Source of the DNA: Aquatica leii
Lineage: Eukaryota > Arthropoda > Insecta > Coleoptera > Lampyridae
DNA: 64,000 nt
Assembly (NCBI GenBank): GCA_035610365.1
Contig: CM069432.1
Coordinates: forward strand, 168,514,035-168,578,034
Reading direction: 5' to 3'
The first letter of the stretch is position 1, and each line of letters opens with the position of its first letter. The position numbers and the translations under genes were made by a program. This document shows, piece after piece, positions 37,118-48,349 of the stretch. A model generated the notes under the pieces. It did no database searches and was not told the DNA's origin. It saw only the letters and a program-made list of their open reading frames with translations.

Positions 37118-37288
37118 AATATTAACATTTCAAACAAAATTTTGTCAATTCACATTTGTTACTAAAATAAAGAAAATTCATAAATTTATTTTAATCGATT
37201 TTTTATTAAATTTATTTTTAATCGTATGGTCGTAGAAAAAGTATAGTATATATAGTATACACGGGCTTGAAGATCTTTTTATACTCAC

Positions 37289-37363
37289 GTAGTTGCTCCA
37301 CTCGTCGTCGGCTCGTTTTGCAAACGCTTGTGTAAAAAAATCTACTTTACGCACTTGGTACAC
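37289..37363 (-). CDS. Candidate short first exon with dibasic sites
   Basis: On the minus strand an ATG at 37363 opens 25 codons ending ..AKRADDEWSNY directly before GTGAGTAT (37288 downwards), a strong splice-donor match in phase 0. The exon is GC-richer than its surroundings. A Lys-Arg pair lies inside, and another just past the donor is presumably intronic. No acceptor exon was identified and no family is recognised. It could be chance. Confidence 0.2.
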
Positions 37364-37519
37364 AATATGCTATTTGAGCTGAGCTGATTGTGTGCTAGCT
37401 TTACAAAATCGAAAATGTTTACATATAAAAAAAACAAATCTCAAACATATTAGCCCTTTAACGCCCAAATTATTTTTTTTTGTAAAAATGATTGAAACAC
37501 TTTTGTATTGATATAATTC

Positions 37520-38010
37520 TAAGTACATAATATTAGTAGGGTTAATGAAAAATTACTTACGAAAAACAAGAAACAAGTAGAGTGAGCCGCAAACGTCATT
37601 CAATAAAAACTAATAAATAATAAAAATGACTCTTAATCTATAATACACAATAAAATAAAACAATTACATGAACTAAATTTTGACATTAACATTACAAATT
37701 GAGGTCGGGTGATGTTAATATTAGTGACATGTAATTGTTTAAATTTATTGTGTAATTTACATTCAGTGTTTTTTTCGCTATTTATTAGTGTTTACCTAAT
37801 GACGTTATTTGCAGACCATTCTACTTATTTTTTCTTTTCCGTAAATAATTGTCCATTAACTATTAAGTAGTGTTAGTTAGTAGTTACGGTAGTTTGATAT
37901 TTGACTTGATTGTCCCTACATTTTTCTTATGTTGTTTTTCTTTTAATAAATTTAATTAGCCTGGTGAAGTGGAATCTCAAGATCCACAAAACGTCGGCTT
38001 AAAAAAACAG
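37520..38010 (+). mobile_element. Palindrome plus degenerate hammerhead element
   Basis: A long imperfect inverted repeat has arms of about 175 bp (about 37520-37696 and 37711-37885). The inner part ACAATAAA...CAATTACATG pairs well and the outer parts are more diverged. 70 bp further on the same strand is a hammerhead-like core. This is the same layout as the elements at 32.0, 49.9 and 50.7 kb. Confidence 0.6.
37957..38001 (+). ncRNA. Hammerhead ribozyme remnant
   Basis: CTGGTGA at 37961-37967 (A6 changed to G), stem II GTGGA/TCCAC, AAAAC where GAAAC is expected (the catalytic G12 is lost), GTC cleavage site at 37993-37995, and GGCTTAA complementary to TTAGCC. The fold survives but catalysis is unlikely. 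Confidence 0.55.
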
Positions 38011-38052
38011 AGGAACAATTTTTTTGCCTCTCCTGATTTACTTATATTATTT

Positions 38053-38129
38053 AGGATGTGGTTTGGTTTTGGTTTACAAGTTGAATACCTAACTCTGTAG
38101 TGGTTATTTGTTAGATTGTCGTTGCTTTT
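38053..38129 (+). mobile_element. PLE pLTR remnant, part 1 (split by a LINE)
   Basis: TTTACAAGTTGAATACCTAA...TAGTGGTTATTTGTTAGATT aligns with the pLTR segment at 4290-4345 of the large PLE. It stops where the LINE tail begins. The next part of the same pLTR is found at the other side of the LINE (42330-42511). Confidence 0.65.
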
Positions 38130-38475
38130 TATTTATTTATTTGAATACATCTGCCCAACAGATAAATCCAATGATAGGACAGGTATAAACTAGTTTTTAT
38201 ATAATAAACGTAAATTAAATTTAAAATTAAAAAAAAAAAAAACTAAATATAACAAAATGTAAATAATAAAATAAAAATAGAATAAAAATAAAAATTATTA
38301 TAAAGATAAAAATTAATATAAGAATAACAATAACTTAAGACATACAAATGTATATGAAATATGATTACATATATGTACATATTTCTTTACCAAAAAAAAT
38401 ATTTTTATATTTAAAATAAGATAAAGTAAAAAATAAAAATAAAGAAATGAAATCAAAGAGAAAGAAAAAAGGGGA

Positions 38476-39441
38476 TTACTTAATTCTATTAATTCTATTA
38501 TAATTTGAACACATCCGATTAATGGGTGATTTTAAATATATATTTGTCCGTGCATTTTCAAGATAAAAAAAATTTGGGTTTCTAGTGTGGGCTGATGAGA
38601 AATGGAAATTTAGGTTTTGTAGAGAAATTGGATCATCTATTTTATTATGTATAAGTTTTTCTAGAAATTTCTCCGAGTTAGCATTTCGTCGTTCCTCTAG
38701 AGATTTTAATGAAAATATCTGGAGTAAGTTATTATAAGATAACTCATCAGGTGGATAAGACTTTATAATTCGAAAGTAAATATATTTTAAGAATTTATGT
38801 TGGATCTTTTCAATTGCAGTTTTTTGCGTTTGGTAAATAGGGTCCCATATTACTGAACAATACTCTAGCTTAGATCGAACAAATGCATAATATAATGTAT
38901 ATATTACTTGAATATTAGAAAAATAACGAGAATTGCGAATAATAAATCCTATCATTTTTATAGAAGAAGAACAAATTGCGTTAATATGTAAATCGAATGT
39001 AAGTTCTTTATCAAAGATAACACCTAGGTCTTTTATATTTTCGCATCGAGTGACGGGTAAATTATTAATAGAATAACAAAATTCGGTTGTGACCAATTTA
39101 CGTGTAAATGAAACAATTTTGCATTTAGCAAAATTAAGATTCAATTTGTTTAAATTACACCAGCAGTTAATGCTTTGAAGATCATTCTGGATTGCAGTGC
39201 AGTCATCAATCGATTCAATGTTTCTAAAAATTTTCAGGTCATCAGCAAAGAGTAAACGTTCTGACTTGATAATATCATTAATGTCATTAATAAATATTAA
39301 AAAAAGCAGGGGTCCAAGGTTTGATCCTTGTGGGATACCAGAAGTAGCATGAAAGGGTGTTGTATTGTAACCGCGAAAGTTAATTGTCAAGAGACGATTC
39401 TGAAGATACGAAGACAAAAGTGTTATTAGTGGAGATGACAA
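38476..39441 (-). pseudogene. LINE ORF2, second part: reverse transcriptase palm and C-terminus
   Basis: Continues ORF2 after a single frame change near 39440-39465. It carries RT motif B (SGIPQGSNLGPLLFLIFIND), the catalytic LLFADDLKIF box, and the C-terminal region with RRNANSEKFLEKLIHNKIDD and SAHTRNPNFF, typical of the CR1/Jockey supergroup. The stop at 38476 is followed by the 3' untranslated part. Apart from the upstream frame change, which separates it from motif A, it is open over 320 residues. Confidence 0.85.
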
Positions 39442-41261
39442 TCCAAAAACATGTAATTTTGTATTATAATGTTATGATCAACAGTATCAAAGGCTTTTGC
39501 AAAGTCTGTATAGATTACATCAACTTGACCTTTTTTGTCTAAGACTGTTGCAATATAATGAGTAAAATAACACAAATTTGTAGTAGTTGATCTACTATTC
39601 ATAAAACCATGTTGTGAGAATGATAACCGACTTTTAATATTGAAATAAATGGTTTGATACAAAATACTTTCAAATATTTTACTAAAATTAGAAAGAATTG
39701 TCACTGGTCTATAATTAATAATGTTACTTCGATCTGATTTGTGTATAGGAACTACTCGACCCAGTTTCCATGCAGTAGGGAAGCTATTGGTTTTTATTGC
39801 CAAATTAAATATATGAAAAAGAGCTTTTGATAATGGTTTGCTACAATCTTTTATTATAATATTTGGAACAAGATCCGGCCCGTGCGATAGATTATTTTTA
39901 ATTGTTTTTTTTATTGCAGTTTCAATATCATTAATAGAAATATACGATAAGTAGATAAGGTTGTGTGAAAACTTGTGAGTATTTGTATCTAAATCGATAG
40001 ACGGAGCTGGATATACACTTTTAAAGAACTTAGCAAAACCTTCTGCAATTTGTGTAGTAGACGAAAAATGTTCGTTGTTTAGTGACATAATATGTGCTTG
40101 AGAAGAGGTCGATTTTTGTGAATTTATAAAATTCCAGAACTTATTTGGATTTGAATTAATTGAAGATTCGCATGATTTAATGTAGCTTTGGTACGATTCT
40201 TTAATGTCTGATTTAATCTTAGCACGGTAATATTTAAATTTAAGTAAATAATTGCCATTGAATGGGAACTTTTTGTGCATTTTAAAAAAATGATTCTTTT
40301 TTCTTAATGTTTGCCGTATTTCATAATTAAACCACGGAGGAAATGAAGTTATATTATTTCGTTTAGGAGGTATACATTGATCAAAAAAGTTATATAAGAC
40401 TGAATAGAAAAATTTGACCGCTGTGTCAATATTATTAAAAGAATTAAGTTGATCCCAATTATAACTACCAATTAACTCATATAATTTGACAAAGTTAGTT
40501 TTTCGAAAATTATATTTAAGTGGTAAAACATAGTGTTTTGAATGATTTTTAGAATCTACATTAGTTTTTAATAATATATTTAAAGTGGGGTGAGAGTAAT
40601 ATTCTCTGTTACATATAAGCGATGTTTCTCTAGTTACGATACAATTTAAGTTAGATAATATTAGGTCCAGAATGCGATCATCATTATTTGTTATTGTATT
40701 ATACTGAATAAGACTAAAGTACGCAATAAAATGATTCAATAGTTTTGCAGTTTTTGAGTTTAGATTGGAATTATAATCGGATATGTTAAAATCACCAACG
40801 ATTATAAATTTACTATTATACAAAAAAGGTAACGACTCAAAAAATGTAAAAATGTTTTCATAATCCTCTGAGCGCATCGCAGGTGGAATGTAAATATTAA
40901 AAACGTATAGGTTTGAAGTCACATTTAATGATATTTTGACACAAACGATATCTACCTTAACTGGTAAATTGTTATAGTAGTCACTTAGAGGAACTTCGAT
41001 TGACTTATAAGTATTAGATATTAGTAGAAGAACACCTCCGCCACGCGAACCTCCACATTTATTAAAGTCGCGATCTTTTCGGTACACAATAAATGATTCA
41101 TCACTTATTTCGGAATTAAGCACACTGGGATTCAGCCAACTTTCGGTAAAAGCAATAATATCATGTTTGAGTGCTGGTATAGTTGATTTCAGGTTATTTA
41201 GCTTCATGTTGAGTCCTTGTATGTTTTGGTAATATATTGATAAGGTGGGTTCGTTGGGCAA
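39426..41261 (-). pseudogene. LINE ORF2, first part: endonuclease and start of reverse transcriptase
   Basis: 611 codons. The endonuclease comes first: SIYYQNIQGLNMK, IIAFTESWLN (catalytic Glu), GGGVLLLIS, FIIVGDFNISD, DRILDLILSN and YYSHPTL (the usual SDH-type end). RT follows from about residue 480: NYRPVTILSNFSKIFE, SQHGFMNSRSTT and motif A VIYTDFAKAFDTVDHN. The frame then runs into ..QNYMFLDCHLH and stops, whereas one base shift gives LHVFGLSSPLITLLSSYL, the expected continuation. The protein nicks target DNA and reverse transcribes the element RNA there. The start codon choice is uncertain because ORF1 ends close upstream (about 41270-41280). Confidence 0.88.
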
Positions 41262-41269
41262 ATGGTTTT

Positions 41270-42003
41270 TTAGTTTTTTACAACGGTAATACGGGGAGTG
41301 TTGTTAAAGTAACTAATTCTAATGTTAGACTCACCGTTATTTTTCCGTCTATTGAACTCAGCTTTTAGGTTTTTAAAGTATTCCATTTGCAGAGGAGTTC
41401 TATCTGGATTGATATAAACATTGTTAAAATTCGGATTACTACGCAATAATCGAGCGTTTTTATTGCTATTTTGGCGTGATCGACATTGTTGAATATAACT
41501 TTAATTAAACGCGGGCGACTAGTTGTCAACTTGCTTTTATTACCTATTCTAAAACTCCGAAAAGATTCGGTTGTTATATCTGGTGCTACTTGAGATATAA
41601 TATCAGCTACTTGGTCACATACATTAGTTGTTTCAACTTCTTGCACCCCTGAGATAACGATATTCAATTGGCGTCGTTTCCTTTCATCAATTTCACTAAT
41701 AACCCGTTCAACGTCAGAACTGGTATTTTGAGGAGTTATATTCGTATCTAAATTTTCCTTTAATTCAATAATTTCTTTTTGTAGATTACTTATCAAATCT
41801 CGTAAAGATTTAATAGTATCAACTTCAGCAAAGCAGGTATGGCAATAGATTCTTAACGCCTTGGCTCTAGAGCGGGTAATGCGATTGACGTCGTCGGCAG
41901 TTAAGTCTGCACAAGCTGCGTGAATGTAGTTTTGACACCCATCGCATTGAACAGATTTCGATTGTGTGTTAATGTTTTTATTGCAATTTTGGCACAATGA
42001 CAT
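41270..42003 (-). pseudogene. LINE ORF1, PHD-like zinc-binding protein
   Basis: Starts MSLCQNCNKNINTQSKSVQC, with CxxC...CDGCQNYIHAAC...CHTC spacing like the PHD-type ORF1 start found in several insect LINEs. A coiled coil (LRDLISNLQKEIIELKENL, about residues 65-85) and an RNA-binding-like region (RRQLNIVISGVQE...RLIKVIFNN) follow. A frame change near 41450-41465 diverts the frame to an early stop at 41365. In the neighbouring frame the family-like text continues (RSNPNFNNVYINPDRTPLQ..EYFKNLKAEFNRR) to a stop near 41272, just ahead of ORF2. The protein would coat element RNA. Confidence 0.8.
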
Positions 42004-42329
42004 TTTATTTAACTAAAGCGGTAGGACTATGTTTATAGTTACGACTTTAGCGGGCAGGTGAATCTACAGCGATAACACTGGGATTGTCCAAGCAATAAAC
42101 ATGTATAATAATCGATAATATTGAATTTGCGTTACGCTTATATAATAAATATAGGTAATTATGTATTTGTACGTACGACCTACGTTGTTAAAATTAATTC
42201 AGATGGATAAGACACTACCAGTTTATAATATCGCACTAGTATTATTATTTTAAATTATTTACCGTATAAATTAAGTACTTTAGAGATAGGTCAAATCACT
42301 TACACGTACACGTACACACGTTCGTTTTC

Positions 42330-42511
42330 GTTCTTTTCTTCTTTTCTTTCTTTTTCAAGTTTATTGGTTTCTTTCTTGTCTTTTTTTTTACAAGTTCATT
42401 ACCTAACTTTTCAGAGAATTTTTTTTAGCACTTTATACGAAAGTGAGCGAACCATTGACAACTTCGGTTACAACATTGACACGGCTCAACCCGGAAGACT
42501 TTCTCACCTTA
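42330..42511 (+). mobile_element. PLE pLTR remnant, part 2, with degenerate hammerhead
   Basis: CGTTCTTTTCTTCTTTTCTTTC leads into TTTACAAGTTCATTACCTAACTTTT-type sequence, a hammerhead scrap (TTATACGAAAGTGAGCGAACC, about 42433-42453) and GACACGGCTCAACCCGGAAGAC, matching 4350-4570 of the large PLE in order. The CTGATGA block is gone. Continues the pLTR begun at 38053. Confidence 0.65.
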
Positions 42512-42519
42512 GTGTAATA

Positions 42520-45000
42520 CTCAATGTTACTCGAGACGCTGTTTTCGCCTCAGTTAATGTTTTGACGACAATCATAAACGCAAATTAAAAAATTGTATGG
42601 TATTATGTGTTTATTTAATTTATTGTATAACAATTGCTTTGTAAGAATTTTTTAATATTTTGTTGTTTTTATTACAAAAATCTTGTTTTTTATCGTATTT
42701 TTGTTAATATGGTTATATACATAACTCAAAGATCAATATGAAAAAAGAAGTAATAATTTATTGACCTCAGAAAAAACATGCTTATACGCGTTATATTGAA
42801 TATTTGATTAGTACCTACAAAAGAAATTTCAATTTTATTCATAAAGTTATTATAACTTTATAAAGATTTATTTTGTTTTGTAAAAAATAATATTTACTCC
42901 AATATGTATGCATAGTTCGCTTTGAACAATAATATTAATAAAAATATCATAGCATTTGAATCTCAACAATAACAAATAGATTTTTCAATATATAAAATTG
43001 TTGTTGCATTGTATTGCTTTTACGAGTTCTAAAACATATATTTTTATGAGATCGTGTTAAAATTGTCTTGCATAGTAAGTTGTTCTTGTATGTTATTGTA
43101 GTTTAAACATTAAATTTAGATAATACATGTGTTAATAAAACGTAAACTAAAGAACACACGTGTAAAATAAACAACTCAAATTTATATTTTTACTTTATTT
43201 AAGTAGCATGTTTTAAAAAAATCAATAAAAAAATAACTTTTACTTTTTAATGTTAAAGACGTTTTTAGAACTAAAGTGCCTCTTTCATCAAATCGCTGTT
43301 TATACATTTTTTGTTGGCTTTCTGATATGTAATCGTTAAATTATTATTCACATATCTACAGATAAAAAATATAAGTTTTTGCAACTTCAATTAAGATGGC
43401 GTCATTGCGTATAGGATAAATTACACGTTGTGTTATAATTTTTCATTTTGGATAATTTACGTGTTGTCGTTATCACGCTAACTGAGTTTTCGTCAAACGT
43501 CACATTAAACATCTTCAAAAGCTGCAATAAACTGATTGATTGTGCCGTAAAATATCGCTTTTATAAACGGGTCTCCGATCGACAAAACTGGTTTCTTAAT
43601 ATTTGATAAAAAAAACCTAGAATGCCGAATAAAATTAAAACGATTTTTAGTTATTTTAATGGATTTTAGTAATTAAAAACATTAACCAAAATTTTGCAGT
43701 TATATGCATAGTCCCGAGTTTGCAAGGTTGTTAACAACCAATTTTATAGTAGCCACTAACATGTTACTAACTAGTACTTATACATATAGTAATATTTAAA
43801 ATCCTATTAGTTAGTTACATTTTAGTTTAGTAAAATGTATACAAAATCTTTAGCAACTTGGAAATTATGAAAAAGGCACAATATACCAAATGTTCAACTA
43901 AGATTTTTTGATTATACCGCAATACCCAAAAATAAGAATAGAAAAAAATATAGTTTTAGTTTTTTTTTTAAATGATTACATTAAAAACTAATTCTAATTA
44001 TAATGTTGATTTATATACTGCTGCTTAAATTTTTTACCTATACTGGCCCGAACATTAACACTTTTTCGATCATTTTTGTGATCAGATATTAAAAAAAGCT
44101 ATAAATTTTCAAACTCTTGTTAAGTAAATAAAACTTACCATTTTCGGCTTCACTTGTATCCATACAAATGTTATGTGAAATTAGTAATGCAAGAATAGTA
44201 GTGTTTGCAGTTTTCTAAATTTAACTGCAATCCATTAAAAGCTATTTATTTTTAAAAATTCCAAACAATAGTTTAACAGTATTCTTGGTGCGAATGTGAC
44301 TTGTATGGTATCTCTTCTCTGCTTGAGTTAATGGATATCATCTAACAGTATGCTATTAATTCTATAAAAACAAACGTTTGCTATAAAACACTTTGTTAGT
44401 TAAGCATCACGTGTACTTCATCTCCAACAGGCAACAATATCGAGTATGTGGCATTTCGAATTGCCAACTACTTGAACATTGAACGACTAGTATGTTTTCC
44501 TGTTTACTGGAGTAATAGTTACTTTCCAGATTGATTTTTTATTTTATTGTGCGTTAATAAAACAAAATCAATGGTGTGTCATGCGTCTAATAACTCGCTT
44601 AATAATTCTACTACGAGTACATCAAGAAACAAGCAAAATATCTGTTGCTGAAAGTTGGAGTTCAGTACTAACCGCTCGACCTCTAATTGCATGTAAAAAT
44701 TGCGTATCAAAGTCTATAACAAAAATTGTTGTTTCTTTCGACATTTGACAATGTAATGTTGTAAAGACACTTTGCTTCTCATGTAAAGTTCTTAGTTTAT
44801 GCTAATATTTTTTTTAATACCTTTTACTTTCTCTAATTCTGCATCAATACCTACAACACTGTTCATTTCCTAAAATTACTTTTAATAAAGAAATAATTTT
44901 AGATTAATTGGATTCTAAGCACTCTCTCTAATGTAATAAAAAATTTAGCAGGCTACTATAATCTATAGTAATATTTGAGATTCATATGTAGCTTCCAAGT
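42520..45000. other. AT-rich stretch without a recognised gene
   Basis: No element boundaries. A minus-strand ATG at 44163 followed by eight codons (MDTSEAEN) and a perfect GTAAGT donor (44138 downwards) is the only exon-like signal. No second exon was found. Confidence 0.4.
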
Positions 45001-45190
45001 ATAATATTACTAACTTGTTAGTTATTGAGTCGACTATGCATACGGTTGTTAGTGTTTTCAAACAAAGTTTTAGGCCAGTTTTTAGCACGTGTTCTGCTAC
45101 TACGCACTTAGAAAATTGTTTTAATCTTCTTTAACACGAATTTCTACGCTTCTACTCGTTTTTTATGTTTGCACGACCACAACAGTAAAG
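45000..45190 (-). mobile_element. PLE family 2 fragment
   Basis: The minus-strand sequence GAGTAGAAGCGTAGAAATTCGTGTTAAA...GAACACGTGCTAAAAAC aligns with the plus strand at about 20975-21080. Together with the GIY-YIG scrap at 45690 it marks a second decayed copy of this PLE family. Confidence 0.45.
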
Positions 45191-45276
45191 AATGTTATAA
45201 ACGCGGTTAGACTAAAAAAGAATAACGTTTTTCACTTAGATTCCGCTGTTACTCTTGGTTTCGCAGAAGTAAACTT

Positions 45277-45640
45277 TGTAATATCTTGTTTAATACGTTT
45301 CCTACTCTAATTGTTTGCGACTAACATCTTAATTATATAATTTAACTCTTTTTGAGGATTATAAAGTTAACTTAGAGATACAGCTCTGTAGACTAAAAAA
45401 TTCACCACTAATAATTTTTGAGAACGCTTATGACACGTTTGTTAGCATGCAACATAATCTTGCTAAGTTCAACGTGTTTCTGTGTCTGACTATTACCCTT
45501 TTCAAAAATTACCAGTTGTGAGTTTTTTAGTCTACAGAGCTGTATCTCTGTCAACTTCAAAATCTTCAAAAAAAAAAAATTATCTAGCAAAAGTGTTAGT
45601 CGCAAACATTTAAAGTAGAAAAGGTATTAAACAATTTATT
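45277..45640. repeat. Long palindrome, about 364 bp
   Basis: The arms (about 45277-45425 and 45490-45640) are an imperfect inverted repeat. The best part is AGATACAGCTCTGTAGACTA and its complement. The outer part TGTTTGCGACTAACA also pairs. The centre is about 65 bp. No hammerhead core follows, but PLE family-2 pieces lie on both sides, so it may be the inverted end of such an element. Confidence 0.7.
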
Positions 45641-45689
45641 TCAAAGTTTACTACTTTACTTAAATTAGGTCAACTTTTAAAAGATGTTA

Positions 45690-45900
45690 TCGCATTTCAG
45701 TCTATCGACGTTTATAGCATTTCTTGCTATTGTGGTTGTGCATACATTGGAGAAACCGTTAGAATCGTAATTTGTAGTTAAAAATATTATTTGTTTATTA
45801 CACTAAGATTTTGGCTAATGTTTATAGTTACTATCAGCAAAAATTAAGAAATACATTAAAATTGTTACATGTAACAAAACAACAGAGTTAGTCGTAATGG
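45690..45900 (+). pseudogene. PLE family 2 GIY-YIG endonuclease fragment
   Basis: The translation VYSISCYCGCAYIGETVR matches the GIY-YIG signature of the large PLE (VYQIPCSCGLVYIGETGR). About 100 bp on, TATAGTTACTATCAGCAAAAATT resembles the 21120 copy. A short, dead fragment. Confidence 0.6.
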
Positions 45901-45929
45901 GTTTTAAAATTGTGTAGAAATTGTTTTTA

Positions 45930-46902
45930 ATTACGCGTGAGCTTTGGACTCGCCGATACGTACTACCTATACCGCTTTGAAACGCGCGACTCTTTCTTTT
46001 CAGAACGGAAAAGAATATATAAGCCGCCGTCTAAACCTTAAGAAGTTCTTTTTTCCACAATCAAGTCCTAGTAGAACATTTTACCTGATATCTCTTATTT
46101 GCCTGATTAATATTTTGTGACTTAATGCTTTGTACCTAGCTAACTGTTTAATCGACACTGATAACGTTAATTTGTATAAACCGACAAACCAAGACCGGGT
46201 TTCGTACTCTGACATTCTCGACTCAGACTTGACCGGGTTTCAAATCTCACTATTCTCACGATTTTTGCATATTTTCTGTTGTGTAGTAGAAGAACGCCCT
46301 GTTATTCCGCTTTATTGAGTATTATTTGCAATCACAGAACCTCAGTCCCGTAAAAAGCATTGTTGCTAGTCGATACCAGTGGTCAACTCGCCGTAAACTT
46401 GTAATTCAAACCCAGTAAATTGATAACGACATACGTGCAACCACCTGAAAACCTTAATTAGTTATACCAAAATCATCAACGTTTATTAACAAACCTGAAT
46501 AATTTTCCAGTATTCCTAACTTGTAATTACTGTATTTATCCAGTGTATAAGCTAATTAACATAATTTATAGCACCTTTTCCACCAAGGATTTTTACCACG
46601 CCATTTGCATATGATCAAGTTGTCGTTTAAGAAAATTACTGTTTTTAGATTAGATTCAAATGTGAACTTTGTTCGTCTAATTACAATTTTTACTGGATAG
46701 GTAGGCTGCATTCAATAAAATCCCAAAATTCATACATTAATTATAAATAAATTATTTGTTATAAAAGTAATTCAACTATTTGAATTATAGAATTTATTGT
46801 TACAAATGCATTTTAGCTTATATAATCAATGTATGTTATTTGTGTTCGAATAAATAACGTTTTAAATCCAACGTCGAGACCAGAGCTACCGGGGATTGTT
46901 AC
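45930..46902 (+). other. GC-richer block with TATA box and AATAAA, possible promoter or solo LTR
   Basis: Composition is less AT-rich than around it. TATATAA lies at 46016-46022 and an AATAAA signal near 46849. The block ends near GGGGATTGTTACA. This could be an LTR-like promoter or a regulatory island. No partner LTR, PBS or duplication was found, so the identity is open. Confidence 0.2.
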
Positions 46903-48090
46903 AATGTCGTTATTTTATGTTTTCCAAAAATTTTTATTCTAAATTAAAATTAACTAGCGGCGTTAATTGTTATTTTATTTTACCGGTAGAGATAAACGCC
47001 ATACAGTAACTTTACCGCTGTGAACGTTCGTGTATCTGAGTGTTATTTTACGACATGTAAATAGTTTTTGTTGTTGAATTTTCCTCGGCAGTAATTACTA
47101 TTGCGCATTGAGAGGATGTACTAAGGAACGTAATTCAGGTATTGGTCGGCTATGGCGATTGGGTTAATTACGAGACGTTTCAGGTACAGAAAGCAATTTC
47201 CAAAGCGGCGTCGTCACGTTATCTTTTTACATTTGTTTATCGAGTTTTGTTCAATGGCCATACTGTTTTTGTAACCGGTTGTTTTCTGAAAATGTAACCT
47301 GTAAAGTTCACCTTGTTTTATGTAATCAGAAGAAACGAGAAAAGACTCACACTTGTATCAGTATCGTATTACTTCGCCAAATTACTTTATGCACGTTACT
47401 TAGTATAGCGTATACCGTCTCGCATTTATATTTATTACTTGATTTAAGTGAGTTTTGTATGTACTATTTTTTAGTACCGTATAATTTTGCTTTATGTAAT
47501 TTGTTCTAATTGTATTCACTAACCGTCAGTCTTTATCCTATAACTTATTTCATGTAATTATGACGTTAAATCATACTGACTTAAATTTACTTTAAGTTGT
47601 ACTTTATATCATATGTAACCTTATGAATTGTCGGTTGGGTAAGTTTTTGTGCTTATATTTTATTTTTGTTGCAATTTATTATGATCATTGTCGATCGTCG
47701 ATTTATTTTGCAACTGCATAGTAGACTAAGTAGTTTGATTGAGTAAGATTTATATTTAAATCGAAATGATTCACTTATAACATTTATTAACAATTTAATA
47801 TAATTAGTTGTATGATGGCTTGCCCAAACAAAAAAACCTACATCGATATTATAGCTATGATATTACTATCTTACTTGACGAATCTAAAATTGTTATTGGT
47901 TTACCCCTTTTTCTGTTGATTTTAACGCCTATTGTGCGTGTTTTGCTAATTTGTTCTTTTTACTGATCTACAGATTTAAACAATTTCTGTATTGAGTGAT
48001 ATTTACTTGTTTTGACGCCTTTTTGATTTAGTGTAGAACTAGCACACCGAGACTTGTGATCCGCTTGCCAAATTAAACTGAGTTTGTCGC
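46903..48090. other. No recognised gene
   Basis: Moderately AT-rich sequence with only short frames lacking motifs. Confidence 0.45.
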
Positions 48091-48094
48091 TTGC

Positions 48095-48345
48095 CATTAA
48101 GTTGCAAAAAAGTTCTTGTAACAAAATAATTAAAAATCCTTTTAATATTAATTGAGACTCTAGTTTTTTTTTACCGGAGATTTAGAAACTAGTTTTATTG
48201 ATTGCAAGCCAGTCTATAAAAACAAAACTTTACTGCACAATCAATCAGTTTATTCCGGGCTCTAAAAATGTCTACTGCGACGTGTGACAGAAGCTGAGCT
48301 TGCGTGATAACGACATCACATAAATTATTCAGAATGTAAAATTGT
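48095..48345 (+). mobile_element. PLE family 2, 3' end
   Basis: AAAATCCTTTTAATATTAA, a stretch reading ..CAATCAATCAGTTTATTCCGGGC and the following GAAGCTGAGCTTGCGTGATAACG align with 21160-21350 in the same order. The segment holds the end of the endonuclease and the 3' untranslated part. A truncated copy. Confidence 0.55.
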
Positions 48346-48349
48346 AACA

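Larger units (their letters stand above)
38130..42325 (-). mobile_element. LINE, CR1/Jockey group, nearly whole
   Basis: On the minus strand: a 5' untranslated part (about 42004-42325), ORF1 with a PHD/zinc-ribbon-like start, ORF2 with an apurinic-type endonuclease and reverse transcriptase, a 3' untranslated part and a TAAATAAATAAA-type tail at 38130-38145. The element is about 4.2 kb. It sits inside a PLE pLTR whose halves flank it. A short repeat like TCGTTGCTTTT / TCGTTCTTTT on the two sides may be the target duplication. I could see only two frame changes in the coding part, so the copy is young. Confidence 0.85.
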
